Shown here one piece after another: positions 43,964 through 52,980 of a stretch of 64,000 bases of DNA. How positions within the stretch are numbered: the stretch's first letter is position 1; every line of letters begins with the position of its first letter. Location: NCBI GenBank assembly GCA_016795065.1, contig JAEUIU010000085.1, forward strand, positions 28,436 to 92,435, read 5' to 3'. Under the pieces are notes generated by a model that was not told where the DNA came from, searched no databases, and saw only the letters and a program-made list of their open reading frames with translations. Position numbers and translations under genes: made by a program. Source of the DNA: Phycisphaerae bacterium (GTDB taxonomy: Bacteria; Planctomycetota; Phycisphaerae; Phycisphaerales; SM1A02).

Positions 43964-45457
43964 ATGACCAACAAGAACGGACGTCGCCGCCGCCGCAAGG
44001 GCGGACCAGGCGGGAGCGGAGCCCCAACAGGAGGCCCGAGCGGAGGCGGTTCGTCAGGGAGCCCCGCCGAGCGTTCGCTTGTGCCCGCCGTTTCCTTGTC
44101 GCCAGGATCGGTACCGAGCGACGAGCAGCTCGAGGCCGAGGCCTTGGCCCTCGAGCAGGAGATCCAAGGGAAGTACGACATCGCCAAGAAGGACGATCTC
44201 AACCTTGCCGTCCTCCAGAAGATGAGTAACGACGAGCTGGGCAAGCTCGCCAAGAGCGAAGGAGTCGAAGACCTCTCGATCCCGAAGCAGCGGCTCGTCT
44301 TTGAGATCCTCAAGGCCCGAGCGCGCAAGCACGGTTTGATGGTCGCCGAGGGCACGCTGGAGGTGATGCCCGACGGTTTCGGTTTCCTGCGCAGCCCCGA
44401 GTATTCGTACTTGCCATGCGCAGACGATGTCTACGTCAGCCCCTCGCAGATCCGGCGCTTCGGCCTGCGCAAGGGCCAGGTCGTGAAGGGCCTGATCCGT
44501 CCGCCGAAGGAAGCCGAGACGTACTTCGCGCTCTTGCGCGTCGAGAGCGTGAACGGACGCGACCCCGCCCTGCTGCATGAGCTGCCGACCTTCGAGAACC
44601 TCACGCCGCTCCATCCGAACAAGCGCATCCAGCTTGAGATCCTCGGCCAACCGACCAAGATCGAGACCCGCATCATCGACATGGTGACGCCGCTGGGCTT
44701 CGGCCAGCGGGCCCTCATCGTCGCTCCGCCGCGCACCGGCAAGACGGTCATCCTTCAGCAGATGACCAATGCCGTCGCGTCGAACCACCCCGATGCCCAT
44801 GTCATCGTGCTCCTCATCGACGAGCGGCCGGAAGAGGTCACCGACTTCTGTCGCAACACGCCCAAGCGGGTCGAGGTCGTCGCCAGCACCTTCGACGAGG
44901 AGGCTTCGCGGCACATTCAGGTCGCCGAGATGGTCATGGAAAAGGCCCGCCGCATGGTCGAATTCGGCGACCACGTCGTCATTCTCCTCGACTCAATCAC
45001 GCGACTCGCCCGCGGCTACAACAACGCCATGCCCAACTCGGGCAAGATCGGCTCGGGCGGCGTCGACAACGCGGCCCTCATCAAGCCCAAGAAGTTCTTC
45101 GGCTCGGCCCGCAACATCGAGAACGGCGGCTCGCTCACCATCATCGCCACGGCACTGGTCGACACCGGCAGCCGCGCCGACGAGGTGATCTTCGAGGAGT
45201 TCAAGGGCACCGGCAACGCCGAACTGCACCTGGACCGCAAGCTGGTCGAGAAGCGGGTCTACCCGGCGATCGACATCGCCGCCAGCGGCACGCGCCGCGA
45301 GGAACTGCTTCTGGACAAGAAGGAACACGATCTGATCATTCGGCTGCGAAAAGTCATCAGTGACATGAACCTGGTCGAGGCGATGGAACTACTGAAGACC
45401 CGCGTCAGCAAGACCAAGAGCAACGCCGAGTTCCTGATCACGATGAATGTGGGATGA
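43964..45457 (+). CDS. rho: Transcription termination factor Rho
   Basis: The 497-residue protein has a basic, Gly-rich N-terminal tail (NGRRRRRKGGPGGSG), the Rho helical N-domain (about 78-120, LAVLQKMSNDELGKLAKSEG), the cold-shock-like RNA-binding domain (TLEVMPDGFGFLRSPEYSYL, 131-150), and an F1-ATPase-like motor with Walker A APPRTGKT (254-261; E. coli has PKAGKT), VIVLLIDERPEEVTDF and the Q/R-loop regions IKPKKFFGSARNIENGGSL. It threads RNA and stops transcription. The ATG at 43964 is the first that gives the normal N terminus. The tail is longer than in E. coli Rho. Confidence 0.97.
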   Translation: MTNKNGRRRRRKGGPGGSGAPTGGPSGGGSSGSPAERSLVPAVSLSPGSVPSDEQLEAEALALEQEIQGKYDIAKKDDLNLAVLQKMSNDELGKLAKSEGVEDLSIPKQRLVFEILKARARKHGLMVAEGTLEVMPDGFGFLRSPEYSYLPCADDVYVSPSQIRRFGLRKGQVVKGLIRPPKEAETYFALLRVESVNGRDPALLHELPTFENLTPLHPNKRIQLEILGQPTKIETRIIDMVTPLGFGQRALIVAPPRTGKTVILQQMTNAVASNHPDAHVIVLLIDERPEEVTDFCRNTPKRVEVVASTFDEEASRHIQVAEMVMEKARRMVEFGDHVVILLDSITRLARGYNNAMPNSGKIGSGGVDNAALIKPKKFFGSARNIENGGSLTIIATALVDTGSRADEVIFEEFKGTGNAELHLDRKLVEKRVYPAIDIAASGTRREELLLDKKEHDLIIRLRKVISDMNLVEAMELLKTRVSKTKSNAEFLITMNVG

Positions 45458-45580
45458 TGTGGAAACGTGGGAGGATCGGGCAATGCGGGGTGATTCCGGT
45501 CCGCCGGTCCCGCCGTCTCGTTCGCTCCTGACGCATCAACGCCCACGGCAGTTCCAGCGCCCTCAGGCCCAACCGACCGC

Positions 45581-47143
45581 GTGTCTGACGAAGTCGAACA
45601 CTCCCCGCCCGATGCAGCCGACGCCACGGCGCCACCAGCGCCCGTAGGCGTCGGGAGGGCGTTCGCGAGGAATGTCGGATTTCTTGCGGTCGGTGCGATC
45701 GTCGCCCGCTTCACTGGCCTGATTGCCCAGCTCGTACTCGGTCGCAAGCTGACCGACGAACAGTTCGGCGTTTTCGGCATCGCCCTCGGCTTCACCATCC
45801 TGACGAACTGCCTTCGCGGCGGCGAAGTCCACCACTATCTCCAGACGATCGCCCCGGACCGCTTCAATCGCGATGCGGCTCCGTTCGTCCGCGTCGCGTT
45901 CCTGGCGTCGATGGTCGGCACGCTGGCCACGATTCTCGCCGCGGTCGCCGCGGGCTTCTTCCGAAGTGAGGAGATGCTGCCTGCGGTGCTCATCGTGCTT
46001 GCGCTCCACGCCGGCACTCCGTTCCTGAATGCTCCGCTGCGGGCACGCATGCAGGTCGACGGCCGATTCGGGCTCCTGACCGCGGTCGACACGACCAATT
46101 CGATCCTGCGGATCTTTGTGGTCATCGCCTTCGCGTATGGCGGTGCGGGGCCGATCACCCTTGCTGTTCAACTGCTGGTGAGTGCCCTGTTTGAAGCCGT
46201 CGTGTTGTGGTGGATCACGCGGGTCCCTGTCTTCGGCATGCTCCGCGGTCGGGGCGGCGAGCGTGAGGCCCTGCATACGGTGAAGTGGACGGTGCTCGCG
46301 GGCATCTTCACAACCGCCGTTCTGCAGGGCGACTACTTCGCAGCCAGCCTCTTCGCACCGGCCGCTGCGGTCGGGGTCTACTACTTCATCTTCGGGCTCT
46401 GCAACCAATCGGCGTATCTCGCGGCCACGATGCTGCGCGAAGCCGTCGGCCCGGCGATTGCCCGCGTTCGAGAGGACCCCGAGCGGCGAACCTCCGCAGC
46501 CATCCGCATCGCCCGCGGCCTAGCGGTCCTGGTGCCCTGCGTCGTCTTTGCGGTGCCGGTGGTCTTCCCCGAACTGGATTTGGCAGTCTGGAACGGACGT
46601 TGGGGCGAATGGAAATGGGTGGCCATGGTGCTCTCCGCCCATGTCTGCTTCCTCATCATGACCACGCTCCTCTATGGAACGCTGCAGGGCATGCGCGACT
46701 ACAAAACTCCCGCACGGCTCGAGATCGCACGGGCAATCGGCATCGTGGGAGGAGCGGGTATCGGTGCAGCCATATCACCGACGCCCATGAGCATCGCCAT
46801 CGGGGTTCTTGCCATCGGCGGAGTGACCAGCGGTTCCAACACCGTGCGCGTGCTGCACCGGCTCGGTGTTGGGACCTTCCGTGCCATTCGCCTCGCCTTC
46901 GTGCCCACCGTTGCCGGGGCGGCGCTCGCGGTCCTGTCACGACTTTTCTTGGATCGCTACCAGGGGTGGAGCGGAGCCGATCCGAAGGGTGGTCCGGTGT
47001 GGCTTGTTGAGCTCTTCGTCGCGGGCTTCGGGTTCCTCGCCCTCTACGGCGTGATGGCCCGGATCTTCTTCCACTCGGTGCTGCGCGACATGATCGGCAT
47101 CGCCCCAGCGCGTGTGGCGAAGTACATTCGTTTCTTAGGCTGA
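45581..47143 (+). CDS. Polysaccharide/oligosaccharide flippase (MATE-MOP superfamily, Wzx-like)
   Basis: A 520-residue protein with about 12-14 predicted membrane helices in the MOP flippase pattern: NVGFLAVGAIVARFTGLIAQ, LVLGRKLTDEQFGVFGIALG and LRARMQVDGRFGLLTAVDTTN in the first half. These proteins flip lipid-linked sugar chains across the inner membrane. It starts with GTG at 45581, 124 bases after rho; no ribosome binding site is evident. It fits the polysaccharide genes at 4.1-7.8 kb functionally though it lies far from them. Confidence 0.85.
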   Translation: MSDEVEHSPPDAADATAPPAPVGVGRAFARNVGFLAVGAIVARFTGLIAQLVLGRKLTDEQFGVFGIALGFTILTNCLRGGEVHHYLQTIAPDRFNRDAAPFVRVAFLASMVGTLATILAAVAAGFFRSEEMLPAVLIVLALHAGTPFLNAPLRARMQVDGRFGLLTAVDTTNSILRIFVVIAFAYGGAGPITLAVQLLVSALFEAVVLWWITRVPVFGMLRGRGGEREALHTVKWTVLAGIFTTAVLQGDYFAASLFAPAAAVGVYYFIFGLCNQSAYLAATMLREAVGPAIARVREDPERRTSAAIRIARGLAVLVPCVVFAVPVVFPELDLAVWNGRWGEWKWVAMVLSAHVCFLIMTTLLYGTLQGMRDYKTPARLEIARAIGIVGGAGIGAAISPTPMSIAIGVLAIGGVTSGSNTVRVLHRLGVGTFRAIRLAFVPTVAGAALAVLSRLFLDRYQGWSGADPKGGPVWLVELFVAGFGFLALYGVMARIFFHSVLRDMIGIAPARVAKYIRFLG

Positions 47144-47180
47144 GTTGACCCGGAGACTCCGAAGCACCGGCTCTACAGCA

Positions 47181-47933
47181 CTACCGCTCGAACTTCACCA
47201 GCATCTGCTGATAGAAGGGCCGGAAGCGGGCACCGAGCAGCCAGTCGTAGATCCGCGGCACGAAGCGGAGGAGCTTCGGGAAGTAGAGCTCCCACTGAAG
47301 CGCCGGGTAGAAGTAGTAAGTGACCGCTTGGAAACCGGCCCCCTCGGCTGCCCGAGTGATCTTCGACATCGAGTTGAGGCGGTAATAGGTCGGGATCTTA
47401 TTGAGGCCCTGGTAGTCGCCGCCGACCTTCTCCTTGACCTTGAGGAGTTCGACCAGATGCACGCACCACGCGAAGGGGTGGTTGCCGTGCGGCGTCATCG
47501 CCCACGCCACGCCATCGGGCTTGAGGGCGCGGTGCATCGCGGCCATGAACGCCTTGGTGTCGCCGACGTGCTCGAGCACGTTGAAGGAGACGATCAGGTC
47601 GTAGGTCCCCTCCGGAATCGGGGCAGCTTCAAGCGTGGATTGCCAACGATTGGTCAGCGACTTGTGACGCTGCACATCCGGCCCCGGATCGAGCCCATCG
47701 AGTTGGGCGGCCCTGGCGAGCAGTGGGCGGAAGAGATTCTGGTCCTTGTGGTCGACGGTGGTCGGGCCCTCGGCACCGCAGCCAACGTCCAGCACGCAGC
47801 CGGCGAGCTTTGGTTCCTGGGCCAGGAGCGACGCGAAATACTCGGCGAAGCCGCAGCGATTCCGGTCGAGCTCCCGGAAGCCGCCAGGAATCGGAGGAGT
47901 CGGGACGAGGGTGGTCTTCACAGGGCGAGGCAT
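47181..47933 (-). CDS. Class I SAM-dependent methyltransferase
   Basis: The 250-residue protein has the SAM-binding motif CVLDVGCGAEGPTTVDH, a later LIVSFNVLEHVGDTKAFMAA and ALKPDGVAWAMTPHGNHPFA, typical of small-molecule and sugar methyltransferases. It probably modifies a lipid or glycan. The ATG at 47933 gives a plausible start; an in-frame ATG at 47957 is eight codons upstream. It lies 37 bases downstream of the SGNH hydrolase gene on the same strand, suggesting one operon for cell-surface modification. Confidence 0.82.
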   Translation of the reverse strand: MPRPVKTTLVPTPPIPGGFRELDRNRCGFAEYFASLLAQEPKLAGCVLDVGCGAEGPTTVDHKDQNLFRPLLARAAQLDGLDPGPDVQRHKSLTNRWQSTLEAAPIPEGTYDLIVSFNVLEHVGDTKAFMAAMHRALKPDGVAWAMTPHGNHPFAWCVHLVELLKVKEKVGGDYQGLNKIPTYYRLNSMSKITRAAEGAGFQAVTYYFYPALQWELYFPKLLRFVPRIYDWLLGARFRPFYQQMLVKFER

Positions 47934-47970
47934 GGTAACGGGGCGCTGCGGGGGCAAGCCCCGGGCCCCG

Positions 47971-48981
47971 CTAGGGACCGGGAGCGGTCACATCGGCGTA
48001 CCAGCCGCTGTTCTCAAGCCGGTTCAAGAGTTCCCTGGCGAGAACGAGCTGGCCGAATTCGGTCGGGTGAATCCGATCGTGCATGACGTGGGTCGGAACG
48101 GCGATCAGACTGCCCCTGGGCGATCCCAACAGGACCTTCTCTGGATTCGCCTCGGCGGCGATGAACGCAGGACCGAGTTCCCAAATCGCCGCGCCTGCCT
48201 GAGTCGCGGCCTCGACGAGCGTCGCATGGGCCGGACGGGTCGCGTTGGCCGCCTGCTCGTTGCGGTCCCAATGCATCGCCACAGCGACCTTCTTGGTGTT
48301 CGCGTTGAGGAAGGAGAGAAGTTCTTCGAAGGAGGTGAGGCATTCCGCCGCGAGCTTCGTGTCGTTCTCATCCGGCGGTGCCGCGTCGCCAGAGGGAGCG
48401 AGGCGGGCCCACGCCAGGCCGGCCACTTCGGTCAAGGCAGACCATGGGGCGTTGAAGGTGTTGCCCGAGTTCGCCCGCGCTTGGGCAGAATGGACAGGCA
48501 CATCCACCAAGTCATGCGACGAGGCGACCACGATGGCGATATCCGCGTCAAACGTCCCAAAGGCCTTCAGGAACTCGACTTGGTTGGCGGGACCCCAACT
48601 GTTGGCAGAGACATTGATGACGACGACTGGTTGGGTGAGCCGCTCGTCAAGGAACTCTTGGAGAAGCACCGTTCCCAGCCGGGACTGGTCGACGTGCGAG
48701 CCGCCATTCACAACGCTGTCGCCGACCACGAGGATTCGTAGTTCGGCCTGGTCCGTCTGTCGCGTCGGGAGTTCCGGGCCTCGAAGGCCCCGGCTGTCGG
48801 TTTCGATGAGTTTGCCGAACCGCATGACCCGTTGCCCCGGGACCATCCGGTACTCGAAGCGACCGTCCCACTCGTAAAGCACAGGACTTCCGAAGCCCCA
48901 CGCCCATCGCAAAACGACCTCGGTGATGCCAAGGGAAACCGTCAGAAGGACGCTGGAAAGGAGGAGTCGGCGACGCCGCAT
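47971..48981 (-). CDS. Membrane-anchored SGNH/GDSL-family hydrolase
   Basis: A 336-residue protein with an N-terminal membrane or signal segment (LLLSSVLLTVSLGITEVVL) and the SGNH pattern: VVGDSVVNGG with the catalytic Ser, an Asn block (INVSANSWGP) and the C-terminal D-x-x-H in HDRIHPTEFGQ. Enzymes of this group remove or add acyl groups on polysaccharides or lipids at the outer face of the membrane. Paired with the methyltransferase downstream. The ATG at 48981 was chosen over 49011 because it gives a basic start followed by the hydrophobic helix. Confidence 0.82.
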   Translation of the reverse strand: MRRRRLLLSSVLLTVSLGITEVVLRWAWGFGSPVLYEWDGRFEYRMVPGQRVMRFGKLIETDSRGLRGPELPTRQTDQAELRILVVGDSVVNGGSHVDQSRLGTVLLQEFLDERLTQPVVVINVSANSWGPANQVEFLKAFGTFDADIAIVVASSHDLVDVPVHSAQARANSGNTFNAPWSALTEVAGLAWARLAPSGDAAPPDENDTKLAAECLTSFEELLSFLNANTKKVAVAMHWDRNEQAANATRPAHATLVEAATQAGAAIWELGPAFIAAEANPEKVLLGSPRGSLIAVPTHVMHDRIHPTEFGQLVLARELLNRLENSGWYADVTAPGP

Positions 48982-49404
48982 GAGGTGTGACGAGTTCCCA
49001 GAGATGACCACGATTGGGAGTTACCGACGGAGTGTGCCGGTCCCAAACACCTTTGGTCCGCTCTAGCGGGCGGGGGAACCGTGATTTCGGCTTTCTCGTC
49101 GAGACTTCCCGAGGATCTTCTGCGTACACCCAAGCCGACTGCCCGTACTAGTACTCGTAGGGAGTCTTCCCGCGATCTGAGTTCCGGATCGGCGAGGACT
49201 GCTGTACAGTTGCGAAATCACCCGCATCGGGTTGTTTGCGATCGCCCTCGAGCGAACGTCAAGTGACCGCTCGGCGCCCCTTCCACACACATCTGGGGTT
49301 CGCCGGTTTGATGGGTGATGGCCGCTTTCGAGCGGCATGACCATCGGAAGCGCCATCGGAAACCCGTTTCGGAAGCACCATCACCGGAAGCCAAGGAGTC
49401 TCGT
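48982..49404. other. Intergenic region between divergent SGNH and prepilin genes
   Basis: The frame of the prepilin gene is open from 49315 but a Shine-Dalgarno just before 49405 decides the start, so the stretch is non-coding. Promoters for both genes must lie here, but no clear -10/-35 pair was recognised. Nothing else is visible. Confidence 0.55.
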
Positions 49405-50319
49405 GTGACGCCCGCTCGTCTGCCCGCTTCAAGCACCCGATCCCCCAGCCCCCTTCACCGGGGCATGTCGCTCGTCGAGATCCTCACGGTTATCGGAGTC
49501 ATCGCGGTTCTGATCGCGATCCTCCTTCCGGGTCTTGCCACAGCCCAAAAGAACGCCATCCTCGCGAAGAGCCAGAACAACCTCCGGCAGATCGCGACCT
49601 TCATGACCGCCTATGCCCAGGGAAATCGAGAGACGATTGTCCCAGCGGCATTCGACTACTCGGCTCAACTCGGCGACCCGCGCATGCGGGCCCGCACCGC
49701 TTCGCCGGTTGGCGTCGCCCCACCGATTGGTGCGGCAGGCGTAGGCTCTTGGGCCGACATCCTGTGGACGGAGAACAAGCTCGGCCCCATCGTCGACACC
49801 ACGAATCCGGGTGAATACGACTGGCGTTACGACGCTCCAGACCGGCCCTTCTACGAGATCAACGAGGACTATGACCGGAACCCCTTCCGGTCTGCAGCCC
49901 GCATCACCAAGACCTCGCAAGCCGATGAGGCCGTGCCTTACGGCAACGGCAGCGCCCTCACCGAAACCGGCCATCCGGGCTACTTCGCCTGTAACGAGTT
50001 CTTCGACCTCCGACCCGCCGACGCCACCCACCCCAACCGCGGTAAGTGGTGGGTGAACGGCCAGATCCTCCGGCCGGCCCAGTCGGTCTACCTGATTGAT
50101 AGCTTCGCTGGCGAAGTGACCCAGACCACGGGAAGCGGGGCCAATAACCTCCAGTGGGCCGACGTCGACTATCGCTACGTGGGCGACAAGTGCCTCATGC
50201 TCTTCCTCGATGGGCACGTGACGGCGGAGGACGCCTTCGATTCGCTCCGAGAACTCGAAGAGGGTCGTCAGATCCGTGCTTTCGACCTCGACCGGCAGAA
50301 GCCGTTCTTTGCGAACTGA
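49405..50319 (+). CDS. Prepilin-type N-terminal cleavage/methylation domain protein
   Basis: The 304-residue protein has a type IV pilin-like leader ending in HRG, cut before MSLVEILTVIGVIAVLIAIL (Glu at +5), which forms the hydrophobic pilin helix, and ATAQKNAILAKSQNNLRQI after it. The rest is a secreted globular domain of a kind common and multi-copy in planctomycetes; the H-x-G-rich C-terminal segment LMLFLDGHVTAEDAF resembles their H-X9-DG tail. The GTG at 49405 is preceded by AAGGAG six bases upstream, which decides the start. Likely a pseudopilin-type surface or secretion component. Confidence 0.88.
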   Translation: MTPARLPASSTRSPSPLHRGMSLVEILTVIGVIAVLIAILLPGLATAQKNAILAKSQNNLRQIATFMTAYAQGNRETIVPAAFDYSAQLGDPRMRARTASPVGVAPPIGAAGVGSWADILWTENKLGPIVDTTNPGEYDWRYDAPDRPFYEINEDYDRNPFRSAARITKTSQADEAVPYGNGSALTETGHPGYFACNEFFDLRPADATHPNRGKWWVNGQILRPAQSVYLIDSFAGEVTQTTGSGANNLQWADVDYRYVGDKCLMLFLDGHVTAEDAFDSLRELEEGRQIRAFDLDRQKPFFAN

Positions 50320-50447
50320 CCGTCCACAACTCGTCCCGGCAACCCCACCAAGCAGGCTCAATCGCGCCCCGTGACCGGCCGATGCATGGACCGGTACCGA
50401 GGCGTAGGCTTGCTTTCGTCTTCAGCGTCGGTACACTGCTTGTCCTA

Positions 50448-50471
50448 CCGTCCCCCGAGGGACGGTTTTTC
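50448..50471 (+). terminator. Rho-independent terminator after the prepilin-like gene
   Basis: ACCGTCCC / GGGACGGT form a perfect 8-bp stem with a CCGA loop (50448-50467), followed by a T run (50467-50471). It separates the prepilin gene from the tRNA-tuf operon that begins about 100 bases further. Confidence 0.85.
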
Positions 50472-50570
50472 ATCGGTGCTGGCCCGCGCTTCCATGGACT
50501 CGGATGCGAGGCGCAGGCCTCGATGAAAAGACGTTGCTTAAAGAGCGTCGGGAAATGTGCTCAGACAGTC

Positions 50571-50642
50571 GCCACCGTAGCTCAGTGGTAGAGCACACCC
50601 TTGGTAAGGGTGAGGTCGTGGGTTCAATCCCCATTGGTGGCT
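50571..50642 (+). tRNA. tRNA-Thr (anticodon GGU)
   Basis: A full cloverleaf is visible: acceptor GCCACCG pairing TGGTGGC (one G-U), D arm GCTC-AGTGGTA-GAGC, anticodon stem CACCC/GGGTG with loop TTGGTAA, T arm GTGGG-TTCAATC-CCCAT. CCA is not encoded. It reads ACC (and ACU by wobble) and precedes tuf, the order found in many bacteria. Confidence 0.95.
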
Positions 50643-50709
50643 TTCGCGATGTTGGCGCACTTGAACGTGCCGCATCGCCTCGCACGCGAATTCAGTCGGA
50701 GACTCTTCA

Positions 50710-51921
50710 ATGGCGAAGGAAACATTCGTCCGGACAAAGCCCCACGTCAACGTGGGCACCATCGGTCACGTCGACCACGGCAAGACGACGCTGACTGCCG
50801 CGATCACTGCCGTTCAGGCTGCCAAGGGCTTCGGCAAGGTCGTCAGCTATGACGACGTCGCCAAGGCTTCGGCATCGGAAGGCCGTCGCGACGCGACCAA
50901 GATCGTGACCATCGCGACGTCGCACGTCGAGTACGAGACGAAGAATCGTCACTACGCTCACGTCGACTGCCCCGGCCACGCCGACTACGTGAAGAACATG
51001 ATCACCGGTGCCGCCCAGATGGACGGCGCCATCCTCGTCGTCTCGGCGGCTGACGGCCCGATGCCGCAGACCCGCGAGCACATCCTGCTCGCCCGTCAGG
51101 TCGGCGTGCCGAAGATCGTGGTCTTCCTCAACAAGGTCGACCTCGTTGACGACGCCGAGCTCCTCGATCTCATCGAACTCGAGGTTCGCGAACTTCTCAA
51201 CAAGTACGACTTCCCCGGCGACACCACCCCGATCATCCGCGGTGCTGCTTACCCGGCCCTCACCGATCCGAAGGATCCGGTGAAGAACAAGTGCATCGGC
51301 GACCTCATGGACGCCCTTGACAGCTTCGTTCCCGAGCCGACCCGCGAGACCGACAAGCCCTTCCTCATGTCCGTCGAAGACGTCTTCTCGATCAAGGGTC
51401 GTGGCACCGTCGCCACCGGCCGTATCGAGCGTGGCGTCGTCAAGGTCGGCGAGGAATGCGAAATCGTCGGCCTCCGCAGCGACACCAAGAAGACCGTCGT
51501 GACCGGCGTCGAAATGTTCCAGAAGACCCTCGATCAGGGCCAGGCCGGCGACAACGTCGGTTGCCTCCTTCGTGGCGTTGAGAAGACCGACATCGAGCGT
51601 GGTCAGGTGCTCTGCAAGCCGGGCACCATCAAGCCGCACACCCAGTTCCTTGCTCAGGTCTACGTCCTGACGAAGGAAGAAGGCGGCCGTCACACGCCGT
51701 TCTTCACCGGCTACAAGCCGCAGTTCTACTTCCGGACGACGGACGTCACCGGCAAGCTCGAGCTGCAGGGCGGCGCCGAAATGTGCATGCCCGGCGACAA
51801 CATCCAGATCAAGGTTGACCTGGAAGAGAAGCCGGTCGCGATGGAAGAGGGCGTGCGTTTCGCCGTTCGTGAAGGCGGTCGTACCGTCGGATCGGGCGTC
51901 GTGACCAAGGTCCTCATCTGA
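50710..51921 (+). CDS. tuf: Elongation factor Tu
   Basis: The 403-residue GTPase delivers aminoacyl-tRNA to the ribosome. Motifs: P-loop GHVDHGKT (19-26), DCPGHADYVKNM (G3), NKVDL (G4), then domains 2 and 3 with DVFSIKGRGTVATGRIERG and GGRHTPFFTGYKPQFYFRTTDVTG. The switch I text RRDATKIVTIATSHVEYET (59-77) differs from the common ARGITINTSHVEYDT and is four residues longer, though the Mg-coordinating Thr (position 67) is kept. I believe this version is shared by other planctomycetes. It lies between tRNA-Thr and rpmG in the conserved block; codon use is strongly biased, as expected for a highly expressed gene. Confidence 0.98.
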   Translation: MAKETFVRTKPHVNVGTIGHVDHGKTTLTAAITAVQAAKGFGKVVSYDDVAKASASEGRRDATKIVTIATSHVEYETKNRHYAHVDCPGHADYVKNMITGAAQMDGAILVVSAADGPMPQTREHILLARQVGVPKIVVFLNKVDLVDDAELLDLIELEVRELLNKYDFPGDTTPIIRGAAYPALTDPKDPVKNKCIGDLMDALDSFVPEPTRETDKPFLMSVEDVFSIKGRGTVATGRIERGVVKVGEECEIVGLRSDTKKTVVTGVEMFQKTLDQGQAGDNVGCLLRGVEKTDIERGQVLCKPGTIKPHTQFLAQVYVLTKEEGGRHTPFFTGYKPQFYFRTTDVTGKLELQGGAEMCMPGDNIQIKVDLEEKPVAMEEGVRFAVREGGRTVGSGVVTKVLI

Positions 51922-51995
51922 CATACCAGGAACCATTGAGGTCTTGAGCGGTCGCTTGACGCGCCCGACTCAAAGACTCCTCATTCACGTGCGAA

Positions 51996-52027
51996 CGCCG
52001 GCGCCGGGGACCTCCCCGGCGCCGGCG
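51996..52027 (+). terminator. Perfect 14-bp GC hairpin between tuf and rpmG
   Basis: Arms 51996-52009 and 52014-52027 are exact complements (CGCCGGCGCCGGGG and its reverse complement) around the loop ACCT. There is no T tract after it, so it may be a processing or attenuation site or a partial terminator that sets the tuf/rpmG ratio. Confidence 0.6.
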
Positions 52028-52090
52028 AATCCCGCGGATCGCAAGCTGCACGCAGCGTTGTGACCGCGGAACGACGGAAGGACAAAGGCC

Positions 52091-52270
52091 ATGGCCAAGA
52101 AGGCTCTCGATCGCGAGTATGTGTGGCTTCAGTGCACCGAGACCGGCGACCTCAACTACCGGACAAACATCCGGGTGAAGGGCGGGATCGCTGAGAAGGT
52201 CAAGGAGGGCTTCATGAAGTACTGCCCTCGTTTGCGGAAGCACACGCTCCACAAGATCAAGCGTAAGTAA
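52091..52270 (+). CDS. rpmG: 50S ribosomal protein L33
   Basis: A 59-residue basic protein reading MAKKALDREYVWLQCTETGD at the start and KYCPRLRKHTLHKIKRK at the end, with YRTNIRVKGG between. The TE-TGDLNYRT and KYCP-LRKHTLHK spellings are those of L33, a small protein of the large subunit near the E site. Only two of the four zinc-site cysteines are present (Cys15 and Cys45), so it is a version without the complete metal site. It lies between tuf and tRNA-Trp, a usual place. Confidence 0.93.
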   Translation: MAKKALDREYVWLQCTETGDLNYRTNIRVKGGIAEKVKEGFMKYCPRLRKHTLHKIKRK

Positions 52271-52300
52271 CCGGTCCTTCCGCACGCAGCGGACTTCCCT

Positions 52301-52373
<73 letters not shown>

Positions 52374-52560
52374 TTCGATCAGGCACACCCTTCCGGGCGA
52401 GTCTGATCGGGCACGATTGACAGGGTTCGCCCTCGGACGAATCGTCGGACCGGCCACGGCCTATGCTGCGGCCCGCCCTCGGGTGCTTGCGTGCACGCTT
52501 CCCTTCGGTGAGCGTTCCGACAGGCAAACCGGTCGTGCAATCTCGACAGAGGTCACGTCG

Positions 52561-52971
52561 ATGGCATCAGGGATTTACAAGGCTGGACAGGGCTACTACA
52601 CCCGCATGGGGACCACGGTCGGAGCGAGCTTGCTCGGACTGCTTGGCCTGCGCTGGCTGTGGGACTACGCGAAGAACGTCCAGATCGGATCGATCAACCA
52701 GACCTATGTCGCGTTCGGCATCTGCTGCCTGGTGGGCGGCATTCTTGCGGCGCTCATCTACGTCTACGTCTTCCGGAAGCCGGGCAGCAGCGACTTTCTC
52801 ATCGCCACCGAAGGTGAGATGAAGAAGGTGAACTGGTCGACCCGCCGGGAGATCTTTGGCTCCACCGGCGTCGTGATCTCGGTGATGGCCTTCTCGACGG
52901 CCTTTCTCTGGATGATCGACCAGGCGTTCGTATTCGTGTTTCAGTGGATCGGCGTGCTCGAAGGAGGCTGA
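52561..52971 (+). CDS. secE: Preprotein translocase subunit SecE
   Basis: A 136-residue membrane protein with three hydrophobic segments (SLLGLLGLRWLWDYA, YVAFGICCLVGGILAALIYV and a C-terminal VVISVMAFSTAFLWMIDQAF) and the conserved amphipathic SecE motif EMKKVNWSTRREIFGSTGVV. It clamps the SecY channel in the inner membrane. Three-helix SecE is the gammaproteobacterial layout, longer than the single-helix version of many bacteria. The ATG at 52561 gives the full first helix. It is followed by nusG ten bases later. Confidence 0.93.
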   Translation: MASGIYKAGQGYYTRMGTTVGASLLGLLGLRWLWDYAKNVQIGSINQTYVAFGICCLVGGILAALIYVYVFRKPGSSDFLIATEGEMKKVNWSTRREIFGSTGVVISVMAFSTAFLWMIDQAFVFVFQWIGVLEGG

Positions 52972-52980
52972 CGTCAGGCC

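Noticed and set aside
50859..50945. Frameshift in tuf as the explanation for the odd switch I
   Set aside because: The frame stays open, the residues before and after match EF-Tu perfectly, and the Mg-binding Thr is kept, so it is a real variant.
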